In this document: positions 38,968 to 49,554 of the stretch, piece after piece
How the letters are laid out: each line of letters opens with the position of its first letter
How positions within the stretch are numbered: the stretch's first letter is position 1
From: Actinoalloteichus caeruleus DSM 43889
GTDB taxonomy: Bacteria; Actinomycetota; Actinomycetes; Mycobacteriales; Pseudonocardiaceae
Direction of reading: 5' to 3'
Length of the DNA: 64,000 bases
Assembly: GCF_000429185.2 (NCBI RefSeq)
Contig: NZ_AUBJ02000001.1
Coordinates: 2,418,001-2,482,000, forward strand
Notes under the pieces: model-generated
Told to the model about the DNA's origin: nothing
Database searches by the model: none
The model's input: only the letters and a program-made list of their open reading frames with translations
Made by a program: the position numbers and the translations under genes

Positions 38968-39813
38968 GTGCCGAGCAACGAGCAACGCCGCCAGGCAGCC
39001 AAACGCAAGCTGGAGCGCCAGCTGGAACGCCGGGCACAACGGGCCAAGCGCCGCCGCACGATCGGCGTCAGCGCCACCGTGCTGGGGACCGTGCTGGTCG
39101 TCGGTCTGGTCTACTTCCTGGCCACGATGGGCGGTGGCGACGACGAGCAGACCGCCTCGGACGCCACCGACCCCGCCACCAGCGGCGAACCCGAGATGCC
39201 CGAGGCGGTGACCACGGAGGGCCCCTGCGCCTACATCGAGGCCGAGCAGCCGCCCGTCGACGGCCTGCCCGAGGTCGGGATGCCGGAGGACCCGGACCCG
39301 ACGCCCTCGGAGGGCACCGTCTCGGTGACCCTCGGCACGAACGAGGGCGAGATCCCGCTGACCCTCGACCGTGAGCAGGCGCCGTGCACGGTGCAGAGCT
39401 TCCTGCACCTCGCGGAGAGCGGCTACTTCGACGCCTCCCCCTGCCACCGGCTGGTGGACAGCACCGACGCCCTCGAGGTCCTCCAGTGCGGCGACCCGAG
39501 CGGCACCGGCATGGGCGGCCCCGGGTACAACGTCCCGGACGAGATCGACCCGGAGCAGACCTACCCGCGCGGCACGCTGGCGATGGCCAACTCCGGCGCC
39601 CCGAACAGCGGCGGCAGCCAGTTCTTCATGGTCTACGGCGACTCCAACGCCCTGGGCCCGCAGTACACGGTGTTCGGCTCCATCGACGAGGGCGGGCTCG
39701 AGGTCGTCGACGAGATCGCGGCCGCCGGTCACGACGGCTCCATGGAGGCGCAGGCGGGCGGTGGCGCACCCAACACCGAGGTGACCATCGAGACCGTCAC
39801 CATCGCGAGCTGA
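38968..39813 (+). CDS. Membrane-anchored cyclophilin-type peptidyl-prolyl isomerase
   Basis: 281 residues from GTG. A strongly basic N-terminal helix (residues 6-31) precedes one membrane segment (about 32-51); the acidic linker and cyclophilin domain are then outside the membrane. The domain shows FLHLAESGYFDASPCHRLV, MGGPGYNVPDEI, and NSGGSQFFMVYGDS. The usual catalytic Arg region reads CHRLVD. The same gene order (relA, ppi, MBL, hisS) is found across actinobacteria. A strong hairpin follows. Confidence 0.92.
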   Translation: MPSNEQRRQAAKRKLERQLERRAQRAKRRRTIGVSATVLGTVLVVGLVYFLATMGGGDDEQTASDATDPATSGEPEMPEAVTTEGPCAYIEAEQPPVDGLPEVGMPEDPDPTPSEGTVSVTLGTNEGEIPLTLDREQAPCTVQSFLHLAESGYFDASPCHRLVDSTDALEVLQCGDPSGTGMGGPGYNVPDEIDPEQTYPRGTLAMANSGAPNSGGSQFFMVYGDSNALGPQYTVFGSIDEGGLEVVDEIAAAGHDGSMEAQAGGGAPNTEVTIETVTIAS

Positions 39814-39838
39814 GCCACCCGGACGAACGACGTCCCCC

Positions 39839-39870
39839 GAGGCCCGGCCGCCGCACGGCGGCCGGGCCTC
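39839..39870. terminator. Terminator after the cyclophilin gene
   Basis: A perfect 14-bp stem (GAGGCCCGGCCGCC with GGCGGCCGGGCCTC) with a 4-base GCAC loop, 25 bases past the stop. The next 266 bases to the relA stop hold no gene. Confidence 0.85.
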
Positions 39871-40136
39871 GTCGTGCCCGGGGGTCGCTCGCGCGGTGGT
39901 GCCGGCCGACGCGCCGGACGAGCCCGCCCTACCCACCAGGCGGGGGACGGAGCGACAGCCCGCCGGTCGTACCGGAAGGGGAGGGCCACCACCAGCGCCC
40001 CGCCTCCAGCGCGGGTCACGGCCGGGGCCGGGCGACAGGCCCGCCGGCATCCGCCGCGCGAGCCGGGCCGCGTTGGGGTGCCGCGCTCCACCGGCGGCGG
40101 GGTGCCCAGCACCGGGGAAGCGCGCGGGGCTCCCGC

Positions 40137-42452
40137 TCAGCCCACCGAGGTCACCCGGTAGACGTCGTAGACACCCTCGATGTTGCGCACCGCCTTGAGC
40201 ACGTGACCGAGGTGCTTCGGGTCGCCCATCTCGAAGGAGAAGCGGCTGACCGCCACCCGGTCGCGGGAGGTGGTGACGGACGCGGAGAGGATGTTCACCC
40301 GCTCGTCGGCCAGGATCTTGGTGACGTCGGAGAGCAGCCGGTGCCGGTCCAGGGCCTCCACCTGGATGGCGACGAGGAAGACCGAGGACGCCGAGGGCGC
40401 CCACTCCACGTCGACGAGCCGTTCGGGGGCCGCGCGCAGGTCGTCGGCGTTGGTGCAGTCGGTGCGGTGCACGCTGACCCCGCCGCCCCTGGTGACGAAC
40501 CCGAGGATCTCGTCGCCCGGGACCGGGGTGCAGCACCGGGCCAGCTTCACCCAGATGTCGCGCATCCCCTTGACCGTCACGCCGGCGTCCCCGGTGACCC
40601 GCCGCCGGTGCGGCACGGTGGAGGGCGTGGACCGCTCGGCCAGCTCCTCCTCGGCGTGCTCCTCGCCGCCCACCAGGGCCATCAACCGTTGCACGACGTG
40701 CTTGGCGGAGGACTGGTTCTCCCCGACGGCCGCGTACAGCGTGCTGATGTCGGTGTAGTGCAGCTCCCGCGCGACGGCGCCGATCGTGTCGGCCGAGACC
40801 AGCCGTTGGAGCGGCAGGCCCACCCGGCGGAGTTCCTTGGCGATCGCCTCCTTGCCGGTCTCGATCGCCTCCTCCCGGCGTTCCTTGGCGAACCACTGCT
40901 TGATCTTCGCCTTGGCCCGGGGCGAGGAGACGAACGACAACCAGTCGCGGCTGGGTCCCGCGCCTTCCGCCTTCGAGGTGAAGATCTCGACGACCTCACC
41001 GTTCTCCAGGGTCCGCTCGAGCGCGACCAGCCGCCCGTTCACCCGGGCACCGATGCAGCGGTGCCCCACCTCGGTGTGCACGGCGTAGGCGAAGTCGACC
41101 GGGGTCGAGCCGGTCGGCAGGGTGACGACGTCCCCCTTGGGGGTGAAGACGAAGATCTCGCGGGCCGCCAGGTCGTACCGCAGGGACTCCAGGAAGTCGC
41201 CGGGGTCGGCCGCCTCCCGCTGCCAGTCCAGGAGCTGCCGCATCCAGGCCATCTCGTCGACCTCGACGGCCTTGCCCCGATGGGTGCCCTTGGTCTCCTT
41301 GTACCGCCAGTGCGCGGCGATGCCGTACTCGGCCGTCCGGTGCATCTCGTGGGTCCGGATCTGCACCTCCAGCGGTTTCCCGTCCGGACCGATGACCGTG
41401 GTGTGCAGCGACTGGTAGACGCCGAAGCGCGGTTGGGCGACGTAGTCCTTGAAGCGCCCGGGCATCGGCTGCCACAGCGCGTGCACCACGCCCATCGCCG
41501 CGTAGCAGTCGCGGACCTCGTCGACCAGGATGCGCACCCCGACCAGGTCGTGGATGTCGTCGAAGTCCCGTCCCCGGACGATCATCTTCTGGTTGATCGA
41601 GTAGTAGTGCTTGGGGCGGCCCTCGACCTTGGCGCCGATGCGGGCCAGGTCGAGGTTGGCCGACACCTGCTGGATGACCTCCCGCAGGTAGGTGTCCCGG
41701 GACGGGGCGCGGTTGGCGACCAGGCGGACGATCTCGTCGTACTTCTTGGGCTGGAGGATCGCGAAGGCGAGGTCCTCCAGCTCCCACTTCACGGTCGCCA
41801 TGCCGAGCCGGTGGGCCAGCGGGGCCAGGACCTCCAGGGTCTCCTTGGCCTTCCTGGCCTGCTTCTCCGGCGGCAGGAAGCGCATCGTCCGCATGTTGTG
41901 CAACCGGTCGGCCAGCTTGATGACCAGCACCCTCGGGTCGCGGGCCATCGCGATGACCATCTTGCGGATCGTCTCGGCCTCGGCGGCCGCTCCCAGCTTG
42001 ACCTTGTCGAGCTTGGTCACGCCGTCGACGAGGTGCGCCACCTCGTCACCGAAGTCCGCGCTCAACCGCTCCAGGGAGTAGTCGGTGTCCTCCACCGTGT
42101 CGTGCAGGAGCGCGGCGACCAGCGTCGTGGTGTCCATCCCCAGCTCGGCCAGGATCGTGGACACGGCCAGCGGGTGGGTGATGTAGGGGTCGCCGGACTT
42201 GCGGCGCTGGGAGCGGTGCTTCTCCTCGGCGACGTCGTAGGCGCGCTGCAACAGCGCCAGGTCGGCCTTGGGGTGCAGCTCGCGGTGGACGGTGGCCAGC
42301 GGTTCCAGCACCTGCTTGACGGAGGAGGACCGTTGCGCGGTGATCCTCCTGGCCAGCCGAGCCCGGACACGTCGGGTCGCCGACGGCTGCCGGTTTCCCG
42401 TCGCGGGGACGGCCGCCGTGGTCGCACGCTCGACGTCCTGACTCAACGGCAC
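40137..42452 (-). CDS. relA: (p)ppGpp synthetase/hydrolase RelA (RSH)
   Basis: 771 residues, a long RSH protein of the stringent response. The N-terminal HD hydrolase domain has [18 protein letters not shown] and [12 protein letters not shown]. The synthetase domain has [19 protein letters not shown] and [13 protein letters not shown] ([19 protein letters not shown]), zinc-finger/RIS ([14 protein letters not shown]) and ACT domains follow. An intact HD suggests both activities. In actinobacteria it follows secD-secF-apt; here those genes are missing and yajC lies directly upstream. Confidence 0.95.
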   Translation of the reverse strand: MPLSQDVERATTAAVPATGNRQPSATRRVRARLARRITAQRSSSVKQVLEPLATVHRELHPKADLALLQRAYDVAEEKHRSQRRKSGDPYITHPLAVSTILAELGMDTTTLVAALLHDTVEDTDYSLERLSADFGDEVAHLVDGVTKLDKVKLGAAAEAETIRKMVIAMARDPRVLVIKLADRLHNMRTMRFLPPEKQARKAKETLEVLAPLAHRLGMATVKWELEDLAFAILQPKKYDEIVRLVANRAPSRDTYLREVIQQVSANLDLARIGAKVEGRPKHYYSINQKMIVRGRDFDDIHDLVGVRILVDEVRDCYAAMGVVHALWQPMPGRFKDYVAQPRFGVYQSLHTTVIGPDGKPLEVQIRTHEMHRTAEYGIAAHWRYKETKGTHRGKAVEVDEMAWMRQLLDWQREAADPGDFLESLRYDLAAREIFVFTPKGDVVTLPTGSTPVDFAYAVHTEVGHRCIGARVNGRLVALERTLENGEVVEIFTSKAEGAGPSRDWLSFVSSPRAKAKIKQWFAKERREEAIETGKEAIAKELRRVGLPLQRLVSADTIGAVARELHYTDISTLYAAVGENQSSAKHVVQRLMALVGGEEHAEEELAERSTPSTVPHRRRVTGDAGVTVKGMRDIWVKLARCCTPVPGDEILGFVTRGGGVSVHRTDCTNADDLRAAPERLVDVEWAPSASSVFLVAIQVEALDRHRLLSDVTKILADERVNILSASVTTSRDRVAVSRFSFEMGDPKHLGHVLKAVRNIEGVYDVYRVTSVG

Positions 42453-42731
42453 GCTCCAGGCTCTTCTCGACGTTCTGCTCGGCCCGCCTGCCGGCGGTCC
42501 GCCCGCTTGTGCCCCGAAGCACCTCCGGACACTGAGAATAACGCCGGGGCTGGCCGAGGTCTTCCGCCAGGTCGGACTCGCCGACGAACGGTCCTCACCA
42601 GGCGGCGGGACGCCCGGGCGTCACCCTCGTGCCGCGACCCGACGAACGCCTGTCGGCCTCCCACCGTCGGTGGAAGGCCAACCACGGGCGTCTCCTGGAG
42701 AACCCGGGCCCGACGAGCCCGGGCAACCGGG
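42453..42731. other. Intergenic region where secD, secF and apt would be expected
   Basis: 279 bases between yajC and relA. No remnant of SecD, SecF or adenine phosphoribosyltransferase is readable in any frame. It contains a hairpin just after yajC and presumably the relA promoter. Confidence 0.7.
42703..42723. terminator. Hairpin just downstream of yajC
   Basis: Stem CCCGGGC with GCCCGGG (7 bp) and a 7-base loop, beginning 8 bases past the yajC stop. It argues that the ruvCAB-yajC transcript really ends here. Confidence 0.6.
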
Positions 42732-43151
42732 TCAGTCGTCCTTCTTGCCGTCCTTGGCGCCGACGGAGGTCGTGGCCTTCTCGGCGTCCGAACCGTCCTT
42801 GTCGTCGGCCAGCTCGCTGGCCAGGCCGTTGGTCTCGGGCAGCCCGACGGTCTCGTCGGTGGACTCGCTGGTGGCCTCCGAGGCCTCGGCCGGCGGCTGC
42901 ACGCGCTCACGGACGGCCGCGCGCACCCAGGTGGTCACCACGCCGGGGGCCACCTCCAGGCCGATCGTCTCGTCATCGCTGGTGTCCGCGACGGTGGCGT
43001 AGAGCCCCGAGGTGGTCATGACCTTGTCGCCGACCTCCAGCGAGCCCTGGAGCTGCTGCATCTCCTGCATGGCCTTCTTCTGCTTCCGGCTCGCCAGGAA
43101 CAGCGGCAGCACGATGAGCAGCAGGAAAAGCGGAAGGATGAAGGATTCCAT
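42732..43151 (-). CDS. yajC: Preprotein translocase accessory subunit YajC
   Basis: About 139 residues. One membrane segment (ILPLFLLLIVLPLFLAS) is followed by the conserved cytosolic part (RKQKKAMQEMQQLQGSLEVGDKVMTTSGLYATV), as in YajC, which associates with SecDF. The C-terminal 60 residues are acidic and disordered. Of two adjacent ATGs the second (43151) has better spacing from GGAGA. It lies downstream of ruvB as usual, but the secD and secF genes that should follow are absent. Confidence 0.92.
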   Translation of the reverse strand: MESFILPLFLLLIVLPLFLASRKQKKAMQEMQQLQGSLEVGDKVMTTSGLYATVADTSDDETIGLEVAPGVVTTWVRAAVRERVQPPAEASEATSESTDETVGLPETNGLASELADDKDGSDAEKATTSVGAKDGKKDD

Positions 43152-43311
43152 CATTCTCCGTTCGGGGACGCCCACGCGGGTTGACACGTCCGATTGTTCG
43201 GGTTTGCGATTCCCAGTGTGCCAGTCCCCGAGAGGTCCTCCGCGTTCCGCCCCTTACCGGGAGCACACACTCCGTTCGTGCGCGTGCACCGAATCGCCGT
43301 GCGTCACCACT

Positions 43312-44433
43312 CTAACCCTCGCCGCCAGGGGCGGTCCGCCCCGCGGTCTGCGCGGCCGCCGCGTCCTCCGGCGGGAGCAGGCCCAGGTGTTCCCAGGCCG
43401 CGGCCGTGGCGACCCGGCCGCGGGGGGTCCTGGCGAGCATGCCCGCCCGCACCAGGTACGGCTCGCAGACCTCCTCGACCGTCCCCGGCTCCTCCCCGAC
43501 GGCGACGGCGAGCGTCGAGACCCCGACCGGGCCTCCCCCGAAGGACCGCACCAGGGCGGTGAGCACGGCCCGGTCCAGCCGGTCCAGTCCCAGTTCGTCG
43601 ACGTCGTACACCAGCAGGGCGGCCCGCGCGGTCTCCACGGTGACGGCGCCGTCCGAACGGACCTCCGCGTAGTCGCGGACCCGGCGGAGCAGCCGGTTGG
43701 CGATCCGGGGCGTGCCCCGTGAGCGCCCGGCGATCTCCCGGGCGCCGTCGGGTCGGAGGTCGACCCCGAGGATGCTGGCGGAACGGGTGATGATCCGCTC
43801 CAGCTCCGCCGGGGAGTAGAACTCCATGTGGGCGGTGAACCCGAAGCGGTCCCGCAGGGGACCGGTGAGCGCCCCCGACCTGGTGGTGGCGCCGACCAGG
43901 GTGAACGGCGCGATCTCCAGCGGGATGCTGGTGGCGCCCGGCCCCTTGCCGACGACCACGTCAACCCGGAAGTCCTCCATCGCCAGGTACAGCATCTCCT
44001 CCGCCGGCCGGGCCACCCGGTGGATCTCGTCGATGAAGAGCACGTCGCCCTCGGCCAGGTTGGAGAGCATGGCGGCGAGATCCCCGGCCCGCTCCAGGGC
44101 GGGCCCCGAGGTCATCCGCACCGAGGCGCCCAGCTCCGCCCCGATGATCATCGCCATGCTGGTCTTGCCGAGTCCGGGCGGCCCGGAGAGCAACACGTGG
44201 TCGGGAGGGGCACCCCGGTTCCTGGCCCCGGTCAGGACGAGCTCGAGCTGCTCGCGCACCCGGGGCTGCCCGACGAACTCCGGCAGCGACCGGGGCCGCA
44301 GTGTGGCCTCGACATCCCGGTCCCCGGGTTCCGCGCTGGTCGACAGCGCGTCCTCGCCGCCCCGCTGACCGGCCCCCGTTCCGCCGGAGCCGACGTCGAG
44401 GTCCGCCCAGTCATTCGCCCAGTCGTCCGTCAC
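43312..44433 (-). CDS. ruvB: Holliday junction branch migration helicase RuvB
   Basis: 373 residues of AAA+ motor. N-terminal tail of about 45 residues is acidic; the core opens with [20 protein letters not shown]. Walker A is [16 protein letters not shown], Walker B is [11 protein letters not shown], sensor 1 is [10 protein letters not shown], and the C-terminal winged helix shows [20 protein letters not shown]. It works with RuvA and RuvC in recombination repair. GTG or ATG at 44433; ruvA ends 43 bases upstream. Confidence 0.96.
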   Translation of the reverse strand: MTDDWANDWADLDVGSGGTGAGQRGGEDALSTSAEPGDRDVEATLRPRSLPEFVGQPRVREQLELVLTGARNRGAPPDHVLLSGPPGLGKTSMAMIIGAELGASVRMTSGPALERAGDLAAMLSNLAEGDVLFIDEIHRVARPAEEMLYLAMEDFRVDVVVGKGPGATSIPLEIAPFTLVGATTRSGALTGPLRDRFGFTAHMEFYSPAELERIITRSASILGVDLRPDGAREIAGRSRGTPRIANRLLRRVRDYAEVRSDGAVTVETARAALLVYDVDELGLDRLDRAVLTALVRSFGGGPVGVSTLAVAVGEEPGTVEEVCEPYLVRAGMLARTPRGRVATAAAWEHLGLLPPEDAAAAQTAGRTAPGGEG

Positions 44434-44476
44434 GTCACCGCCCCGTCGTCCTCACGTCGTCCCACCTGGCCACGCC

Positions 44477-45079
44477 TCACCGCTTGCGCCCCAGCAGCGC
44501 GAGGGACTTCCGCAGGATCCCGGAGGTGTCCCCGCCGCCGTCGGTGGCCAGCACCTTCTCCACCGCCTGCTCCGCCTGCTTCGCCGTGAACCCGAGACCG
44601 ACCAGGGCCTCGACCACGTGGGTGCGCCGCTGGCCGGCGTCCGGCGCCGCCGCCCCGTCCCCACCGCCGGCGGGAGCCACCGGGCCGAGCTTGTCCCGCA
44701 GCTCCACGACGAGGCGCTCCGCCCCCTTGCGGCCGATGCCGGGCACCTGGGTGAGGGTGGTCAGGTTGCCCTCGGACACCGCCGTGCGCAGCTGGTCCGG
44801 TTCCAGCACCGCCAGCATGGCCAGCGCGAGCCGGGGACCGACGCCGGAGACGGTCTGGAGCAGTTCGAAGAGCTCCTTGACCTCGTCGGTGGGGAACCCG
44901 TACAGCGTCCAGGAGTCCTCCCGGATGACGAGGCTGGTCACGAGCTCGACCTGTTCGCCACGTCGCAGCCCGGCCAGCGTGGTCGGGGTGGTGCGCACGG
45001 CGAGCCCGATCCCGGAGACCTCGACGACGGCGTGGTCGAGACCGACGGAGCGCACCGTTCCGCGTACCGAGGAGATCAC
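44477..45079 (-). CDS. ruvA: Holliday junction DNA helicase subunit RuvA
   Basis: 200 residues. Domain I starts [20 protein letters not shown]; the helix-hairpin-helix motifs are [17 protein letters not shown] and [16 protein letters not shown]. The C-terminal domain III ([20 protein letters not shown]) contacts RuvB. It starts 4 bases after the ruvC stop, in the standard ruvC-ruvA-ruvB order. Confidence 0.96.
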   Translation of the reverse strand: MISSVRGTVRSVGLDHAVVEVSGIGLAVRTTPTTLAGLRRGEQVELVTSLVIREDSWTLYGFPTDEVKELFELLQTVSGVGPRLALAMLAVLEPDQLRTAVSEGNLTTLTQVPGIGRKGAERLVVELRDKLGPVAPAGGGDGAAAPDAGQRRTHVVEALVGLGFTAKQAEQAVEKVLATDGGGDTSGILRKSLALLGRKR

Positions 45080-45083
45080 CGGC

Positions 45084-45647
45084 TCATTCCTTCCTCCTGG
45101 CCGCCGCCAGCCTGGCCCGGTGGGCCTTGGCGAGCTGGGCCGCCTGGGCCTGGGCCTGGGCCAGCCGCGCGGACACCGGGCCCCGCCACAGGTGGCAGAT
45201 CGCCAGTGCCAGGGCGTCGGCGGCGTCGGCCGGCCTGGGCACCTCGGTGAGCCGCAGGATGCGGGTGACCATGGCCCCGACCTGCTTCTTGTCCGCCCGA
45301 CCGGAGCCGGTCACGGCGGCCTTGACCTCGCTGGGGGTGTGGAACACGACCGGGAGGGAACGGCGGGCCGCCGCGAGGGCGACGACGCCGCTGGCCTGCG
45401 CGGTGCCCATCACCGTGCGCACGTTGTGCTGGCTGAACACCCGCTCGACGGCGACGGTGTCGGGTCGGTGCGCGTCCAGCCACCGTTCGACGGCGTCGGA
45501 CACGGCCAGCAGCCGCTCCGGGAGTTCCGCGTCGGCGGGCGTGCGCACCACGTCGACGGCCACGAAGCGCACGGCCCGGCCGTGGCCACCGTCGACGACA
45601 CCGATCCCGCACCGGGTCAGGCCGGGATCGACGCCGAGCACCCGCAC
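45084..45647 (-). CDS. ruvC: Crossover junction endodeoxyribonuclease RuvC
   Basis: About 187 residues. The first catalytic Asp is in [17 protein letters not shown], a Glu is in [12 protein letters not shown], and the C-terminal acidic pair is in [14 protein letters not shown]. It resolves Holliday junctions. The GTG at 45647 is chosen because it gives the standard N-terminus VRVLGVDPG with a GGGAGGCGAGG site just upstream. Confidence 0.95.
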   Translation of the reverse strand: MRVLGVDPGLTRCGIGVVDGGHGRAVRFVAVDVVRTPADAELPERLLAVSDAVERWLDAHRPDTVAVERVFSQHNVRTVMGTAQASGVVALAAARRSLPVVFHTPSEVKAAVTGSGRADKKQVGAMVTRILRLTEVPRPADAADALALAICHLWRGPVSARLAQAQAQAAQLAKAHRARLAAARRKE

Positions 45648-45867
45648 GCCTCGCCTCCCGCCGGTCGGCCCGCCCTCCGGTGCCGGTGGCCACCCGGCCA
45701 CCGCCCGGCCTGGGGCGGACGAACATCAGTTCGAGCGATCAGGCTACCGGTTCGAGTGGATCACGCCGCGAGCGGCGCGCCCGCCCGCCTCCCACCGGCG
45801 GTCCGATCCGCCGCCGCCGTGCGAGGGGCTCGGAGGCCGGTTCCCCGGCGCCCGGAGCGGGCGCGGC

Positions 45868-46775
45868 TCACCCCGGTGGTTGGCAGCGGGGGCACCACAG
45901 GCTGGATCGTCCGGCGGTGCGGCTGTGCTCGAGGGTGGTGCCGCAGACCGGGCAGCTGGCGTCCGGTTGGTCCCGCAGCCCGGTCAACCAGCCCTTCTTG
46001 TCGGGAACCCGGCCGGCCTTGACCGCCTGCGGGAGCAGCCGCCGCAGCTGGCGGTGCAGCGTCCGCCGCTGGGAGGGGTCAGGCGGGCCAGGCTGCGGTC
46101 CGGGTGGATGCCCGCGCGCCACAACATCTCGTCGGCGAGCAGGTTGCCGATACCGGCCAGGACGCCCTGGTCGATCAGGGCGGCCTTGACGGCACGTCGG
46201 GACGGGGGCAGGCGGGCGTCGAAGTCGCGGAAGTCGAGGGTGGCGGCGTCCGGCCCCTGGCCGGCGAGCAGCTCGTCGACGCCGCGCTCGTCCTCGGCCA
46301 GCCAGATGCCCTGGAGCTTGCGCTGGTCGCGGAAGCGCAGCTCACCCTCGTCGAGGACGATCCGCACCCGGTCGTGGCGGTGACCGCGCCGGCGGTCGGG
46401 AGGCGCCTGCCAGCGCAGCGACCCCGTCATCCCGAAGTGCAGCGCGAGGACGGGGCCCCCAGGCACCCGTCCGGCCCCTGCCACGCCGTCCCCGTCGACG
46501 GGGGCGGGGGCGGGAACGGCCGGGTTCCCGTCGGCGGGCGCGGCGGGCCGGTCCTCGCCGGTCGGCGCGGCGTGGTCCTCGAAGCGCAGCAGCAGCCACT
46601 TGCCGTGCCGATCCGCCCGGGCGAACCGACGCCCGCGCAGGGCGGCGGCGAGCTCCTGGGGAGAGGCACCGTGCAGGATCGCGGCGTCGAACACGACGAC
46701 ATCCCGGACGGGCCGGCCCAGGGCGTGTTCCACGACGACGCGACGGAATCCCTCGACATCGGGCAGCTCAGGCAT
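45868..46775 (-). pseudogene. Fpg/Nei-family DNA glycosylase, frameshifted
   Basis: An oxidised-base glycosylase. ATG 46775 gives MPELPDVEGFRR, with the catalytic Pro2 and Glu3. The core (LALHFGMTGSLRW, FRDQRKLQGIWL, IGNLLADEMLWRAGIHP) reads well until LARLTP, then the frame is lost. The rest resumes in another frame as SQRRTLHRQLRRLL and ends with the zinc finger CPVCGTTLEHSRTAGRSSLW-CPRC. One extra base in the G run at 46075-46078 (plus strand) would restore about 302 residues. Either a base-calling error or a real loss of the zinc finger. Confidence 0.85.
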
Positions 46776-46955
46776 CGCAAGAAGGCTGCCACGTGCCGTG
46801 CCGGGTGTCGACACCGGCCGACCGGCACCGCCGGTGGCCGCCCGGGCAGGTGGCGCGCGTGCGCGGAGGTGAGGGGGCGGCGTTCCCGCGGGCGCACCCG
46901 GAGGGCACGGCCGGCCCGGGGGTGCCCGGAGCCGTCCGGGGGTGCGGCGGGCCCG

Positions 46956-47459
46956 TCAGGGACCGGTCTCCCCCGGCACCCAGCTCTCGGGGCGGCCGCT
47001 GTCGGTGAGCACCGGCTGGTACTGGGCGAACCCACCCGGCGCGTCCGGTTGCCACGGCCAGGACCCGTCCGGCGCGGCGACGATCATCTGGAGGGCGGGG
47101 AAGGTGCCCTTGCGGTTGAGCAGGAAGGCGTGCCCGAAGTACTCGGCGTAGAAGCCCCGGTGCACCCGTTCGAAGGTGACGGGCAGGTCCTTGAGGAACC
47201 GTTCGTAGCACCGGCCCGGGACGAAGTCCTCCCCCGCGCGGGCCCGCTCCGAGTATGTGCTGAGCACCGCGTGGGCGACCTTGGGCGGCAGGCCGATCAC
47301 CACGACCTCCGGCATGCCGCAACTGCGGTAGACGCCGACGGTCTGGGCGAAGGGCGGCGCGTTCCGCTCCTCGGCGACGTGCACGATCGCGACGCCGTCC
47401 TCCTCGGCGGCGGTCCGCAGCCTCCGTCGGAGCTCCTGGTCATCGGCCACGAAACGCAC
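46956..47459 (-). CDS. DUF4262 family protein
   Basis: 167 residues. The segment FAQTVGVYRSCGMPEVVVIGLPP is the hallmark of DUF4262, followed by PVTFERVHRGFYAEYFGHA. It is cytosolic, with no membrane segment. Function unknown. It lies alone between fpg and yebC and is an insertion into the conserved yebC-ruvC order. Confidence 0.75.
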   Translation of the reverse strand: MRFVADDQELRRRLRTAAEEDGVAIVHVAEERNAPPFAQTVGVYRSCGMPEVVVIGLPPKVAHAVLSTYSERARAGEDFVPGRCYERFLKDLPVTFERVHRGFYAEYFGHAFLLNRKGTFPALQMIVAAPDGSWPWQPDAPGGFAQYQPVLTDSGRPESWVPGETGP

Positions 47460-47593
47460 CTCCGGGCGGGACGTCGCGCTACTTCTCCCGTCAGCGCGAC
47501 CCTACGGGACGCCCCACCGGGGCTGGGAGGAAGCCCTCCGCGTCGCGGGGAGCCGTCACGACCTCCGGAGCGGGCCCGGGCCCGGACACCCGG

Positions 47594-47616
47594 GACCGGG
47601 CCGCCCTGGCCCGGTC
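47594..47616. terminator. Terminator downstream of yebC
   Basis: Stem GACCGGGCC with GGCCCGGTC (9 bp) and a 5-base loop, 1 base past the yebC stop at 47618 on the minus strand. Confidence 0.7.
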
Positions 47617-47617
47617 G

Positions 47618-48367
47618 TCAGCCGACCTCGGCCATCACCTCGTCGGAGACGTCGAAGTTCGCGAAGACGTTCTGCACGTCGTCGCAGTCCTCCAGCGCGT
47701 CGATGAGGCGGAACACCTTGCGGGCGCCCTCGGCGTCCAGGGGCACCGTGGTGGAGGGCAGGAAGCTGGCGTCGGCCGAGTCGTAGTCGATCTCGGCCTT
47801 CTGCAGGGCGGTCCGGACCGCCACGAGGTCGCCGGCCTCGGCGACGATCTCGAAGCTCTCCCCCAGGTCGTTGACCTCCTCCGCGCCCGCGTCCAACACG
47901 GCGAGGAGGATGTCGTCCTCGGAGAGACCGTTCTTGGGCGCGATCACCACACCCTTGCGGTTGAACAGGTAGGAAACCGAACCCGGGTCAGCCATCGAAC
48001 CGTTGTTCCTGGTCATCGCCGTCCGCACCTCACCAGCGGCGCGGTTGCGGTTGTCGGTGAGGCATTCGACGAGCACGGCGACACCGTTGGGGCCGTAGCC
48101 CTCGTACATGATGGTCTGCCAGTCGGCCCCACCAGCTTCCTCGCCCGCGCCCCGCTTGCGCGCCCGCTCGATGTTGTCGAGGGGGACGGAGTTCTTCCGC
48201 GCCTTCTGGATGGCGTCGTACAGGGTGGGGTTGCCGTCCGGGTCCCCTCCCCCGCTGCGGGCCGCGACCTCGATGTTCTTGATCAGCTTGGCGAACAGCT
48301 TGCCACGCTTGGCGTCGAGGGCGGCCTTCTTGTGTTTGGTCGTGGCCCACTTGGAGTGGCCGCTCAT
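47618..48367 (-). CDS. YebC/PmpR family regulatory protein
   Basis: 249 residues. The N-terminus [21 protein letters not shown] is near invariant in the family, as is [21 protein letters not shown]. Members act as DNA-binding regulators (PmpR) or, in recent work on several bacteria, aid translation of proline stretches. Gene order pdxS-pdxT-yebC-ruvC is conserved in actinobacteria; here it is interrupted twice by accessory genes. Strong hairpin follows. Confidence 0.95.
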   Translation of the reverse strand: MSGHSKWATTKHKKAALDAKRGKLFAKLIKNIEVAARSGGGDPDGNPTLYDAIQKARKNSVPLDNIERARKRGAGEEAGGADWQTIMYEGYGPNGVAVLVECLTDNRNRAAGEVRTAMTRNNGSMADPGSVSYLFNRKGVVIAPKNGLSEDDILLAVLDAGAEEVNDLGESFEIVAEAGDLVAVRTALQKAEIDYDSADASFLPSTTVPLDAEGARKVFRLIDALEDCDDVQNVFANFDVSDEVMAEVG

Positions 48368-48485
48368 CTCTCCTCCGTCTTCGTCGCGATGCGTCTTCCT
48401 GCGCTCCGGGCGCTGCGTGGAGCCGTGACGATCCTACTGGTCGCCGGGACGAGGCGAGTCGCCTCCGGTCGGGCGCGGCCGGGGG

Positions 48486-49136
48486 TCAGGCCTCGCGCAC
48501 GGTGCGGACGAACAGCTCGTGCACCCGGCCGTCCCGGCCGTCGGCCGCGAGCAGTTCGGGGTGGAAGGCGGTGGCCAACGCGTTGCCCTGGCGCACCGCG
48601 ACCACCCGCCCGGCGGCGGGGCCGGCGGCCGGGATCTCGGGGACCCTGGCCAGCACCTCGACCCGGTCACCCACCGACTCCACCCAGGGGGCCCGGATGA
48701 AGACGGCGCGCAGCGGTGCCGGTTCCGCGTCCCCGCCCGACCCGAGACCGGCGAAGTCGAGGTCGGCCTCGAAGGAGTCGACCTGGCGACCGAAGGCGTT
48801 GCGCCGGACCACCATGTCGATGGCACCGAGGGTGTGCTGTCCCTCCCGCCCGTCGAGGACCTCCTGGGCCAGCAGGATCATGCCGGCGCAGGACCCGTAG
48901 ACCGGCAGCCCCGCCGCGACCCGGTCGCGGAGCGGTTCCAGCAGTTCGAAGGTCTCCAGCAGACGGCTCATCGTGGTGGACTCCCCGCCGGGGAGCACGA
49001 GGCCGTGCACCTCCGCGAGTTCCTCGGCGCGGCGCACCGGGCGCGCCACGACGTCCTGCTCGGCCAGCGCGAGCAGGTGCTCCCGCACGTCGCCCTGGAG
49101 TGCGAGCACCCCGACGACCGGCTGCGCAATCGACAC
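48486..49136 (-). CDS. pdxT: Pyridoxal 5'-phosphate synthase glutaminase subunit
   Basis: About 216 residues, a class I glutamine amidotransferase. The oxyanion motif is [15 protein letters not shown], the nucleophile is Cys in [12 protein letters not shown], and the His/Glu pair is in TAFHPEL. It supplies ammonia to PdxS. The GTG at 49136 has GGAGG 8 bases upstream; the ATG at 49151 is a weaker choice. Normally adjacent to pdxS, it is here separated from it by azlC/azlD and an XRE regulator. Confidence 0.94.
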   Translation of the reverse strand: MSIAQPVVGVLALQGDVREHLLALAEQDVVARPVRRAEELAEVHGLVLPGGESTTMSRLLETFELLEPLRDRVAAGLPVYGSCAGMILLAQEVLDGREGQHTLGAIDMVVRRNAFGRQVDSFEADLDFAGLGSGGDAEPAPLRAVFIRAPWVESVGDRVEVLARVPEIPAAGPAAGRVVAVRQGNALATAFHPELLAADGRDGRVHELFVRTVREA

Positions 49137-49245
49137 GGAGAAGACCTCCAAGCTGGGAAAACACTCGACGTCACATCTTAGGTACTCACCCGGTCGGCGG
49201 AAGGCGCGGGTGAGCTCGGTACGGGCGGGACGGGGGCCAGCCGGT

Positions 49246-49554
49246 TCAGGGCAGTCCGAGCAGCCGGAGGCCCGCCGCCGTCCCGGCCGCCGCCAGCACG
49301 ACCACGACGAAGGGGGCTCGGCGCCAGGCGAGGAGTCCGCCGACCGCGACGCCGATCGGCCGGGCCCAGCCGGCGAATCCCGGCCCCTCGGTGAGCGCGG
49401 CGGTGGCCATCAGGGCGGTCAGCAGTGTCGTCGCCGCCACGGCCAGTCCCCGCCGCGCGGCCTCCGACAGCCGTACCCGGTCGCGCAGGAGCGGGCCGGC
49501 CACGCGGAAGGCGTAGGTGCCGACCGCGAGCAGCACGATCGTCGTGACGGTCAT
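49246..49554 (-). CDS. azlD: Branched-chain amino acid exporter small subunit AzlD
   Basis: About 102 residues with four hydrophobic segments; opens [21 protein letters not shown] and contains ALMATAAL. This is the AzlD partner of AzlC in branched-chain amino acid export. Its ATG overlaps the azlC stop by 4 bases. The longer in-frame start at 49608 would run into azlC. The pair is not part of the usual pdx neighbourhood. Confidence 0.82.
   Translation of the reverse strand: MTVTTIVLLAVGTYAFRVAGPLLRDRVRLSEAARRGLAVAATTLLTALMATAALTEGPGFAGWARPIGVAVGGLLAWRRAPFVVVVLAAAGTAAGLRLLGLP

Noticed and set aside
39384-43184. A 1266-codon open frame on the plus strand across relA and yajC
   Set aside because: It is antisense to relA and yajC, which carry full domain signatures. 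Such long frames arise from the GC-rich third positions of the opposite strand; its translation is Gly/Arg/Val-rich with no motif.
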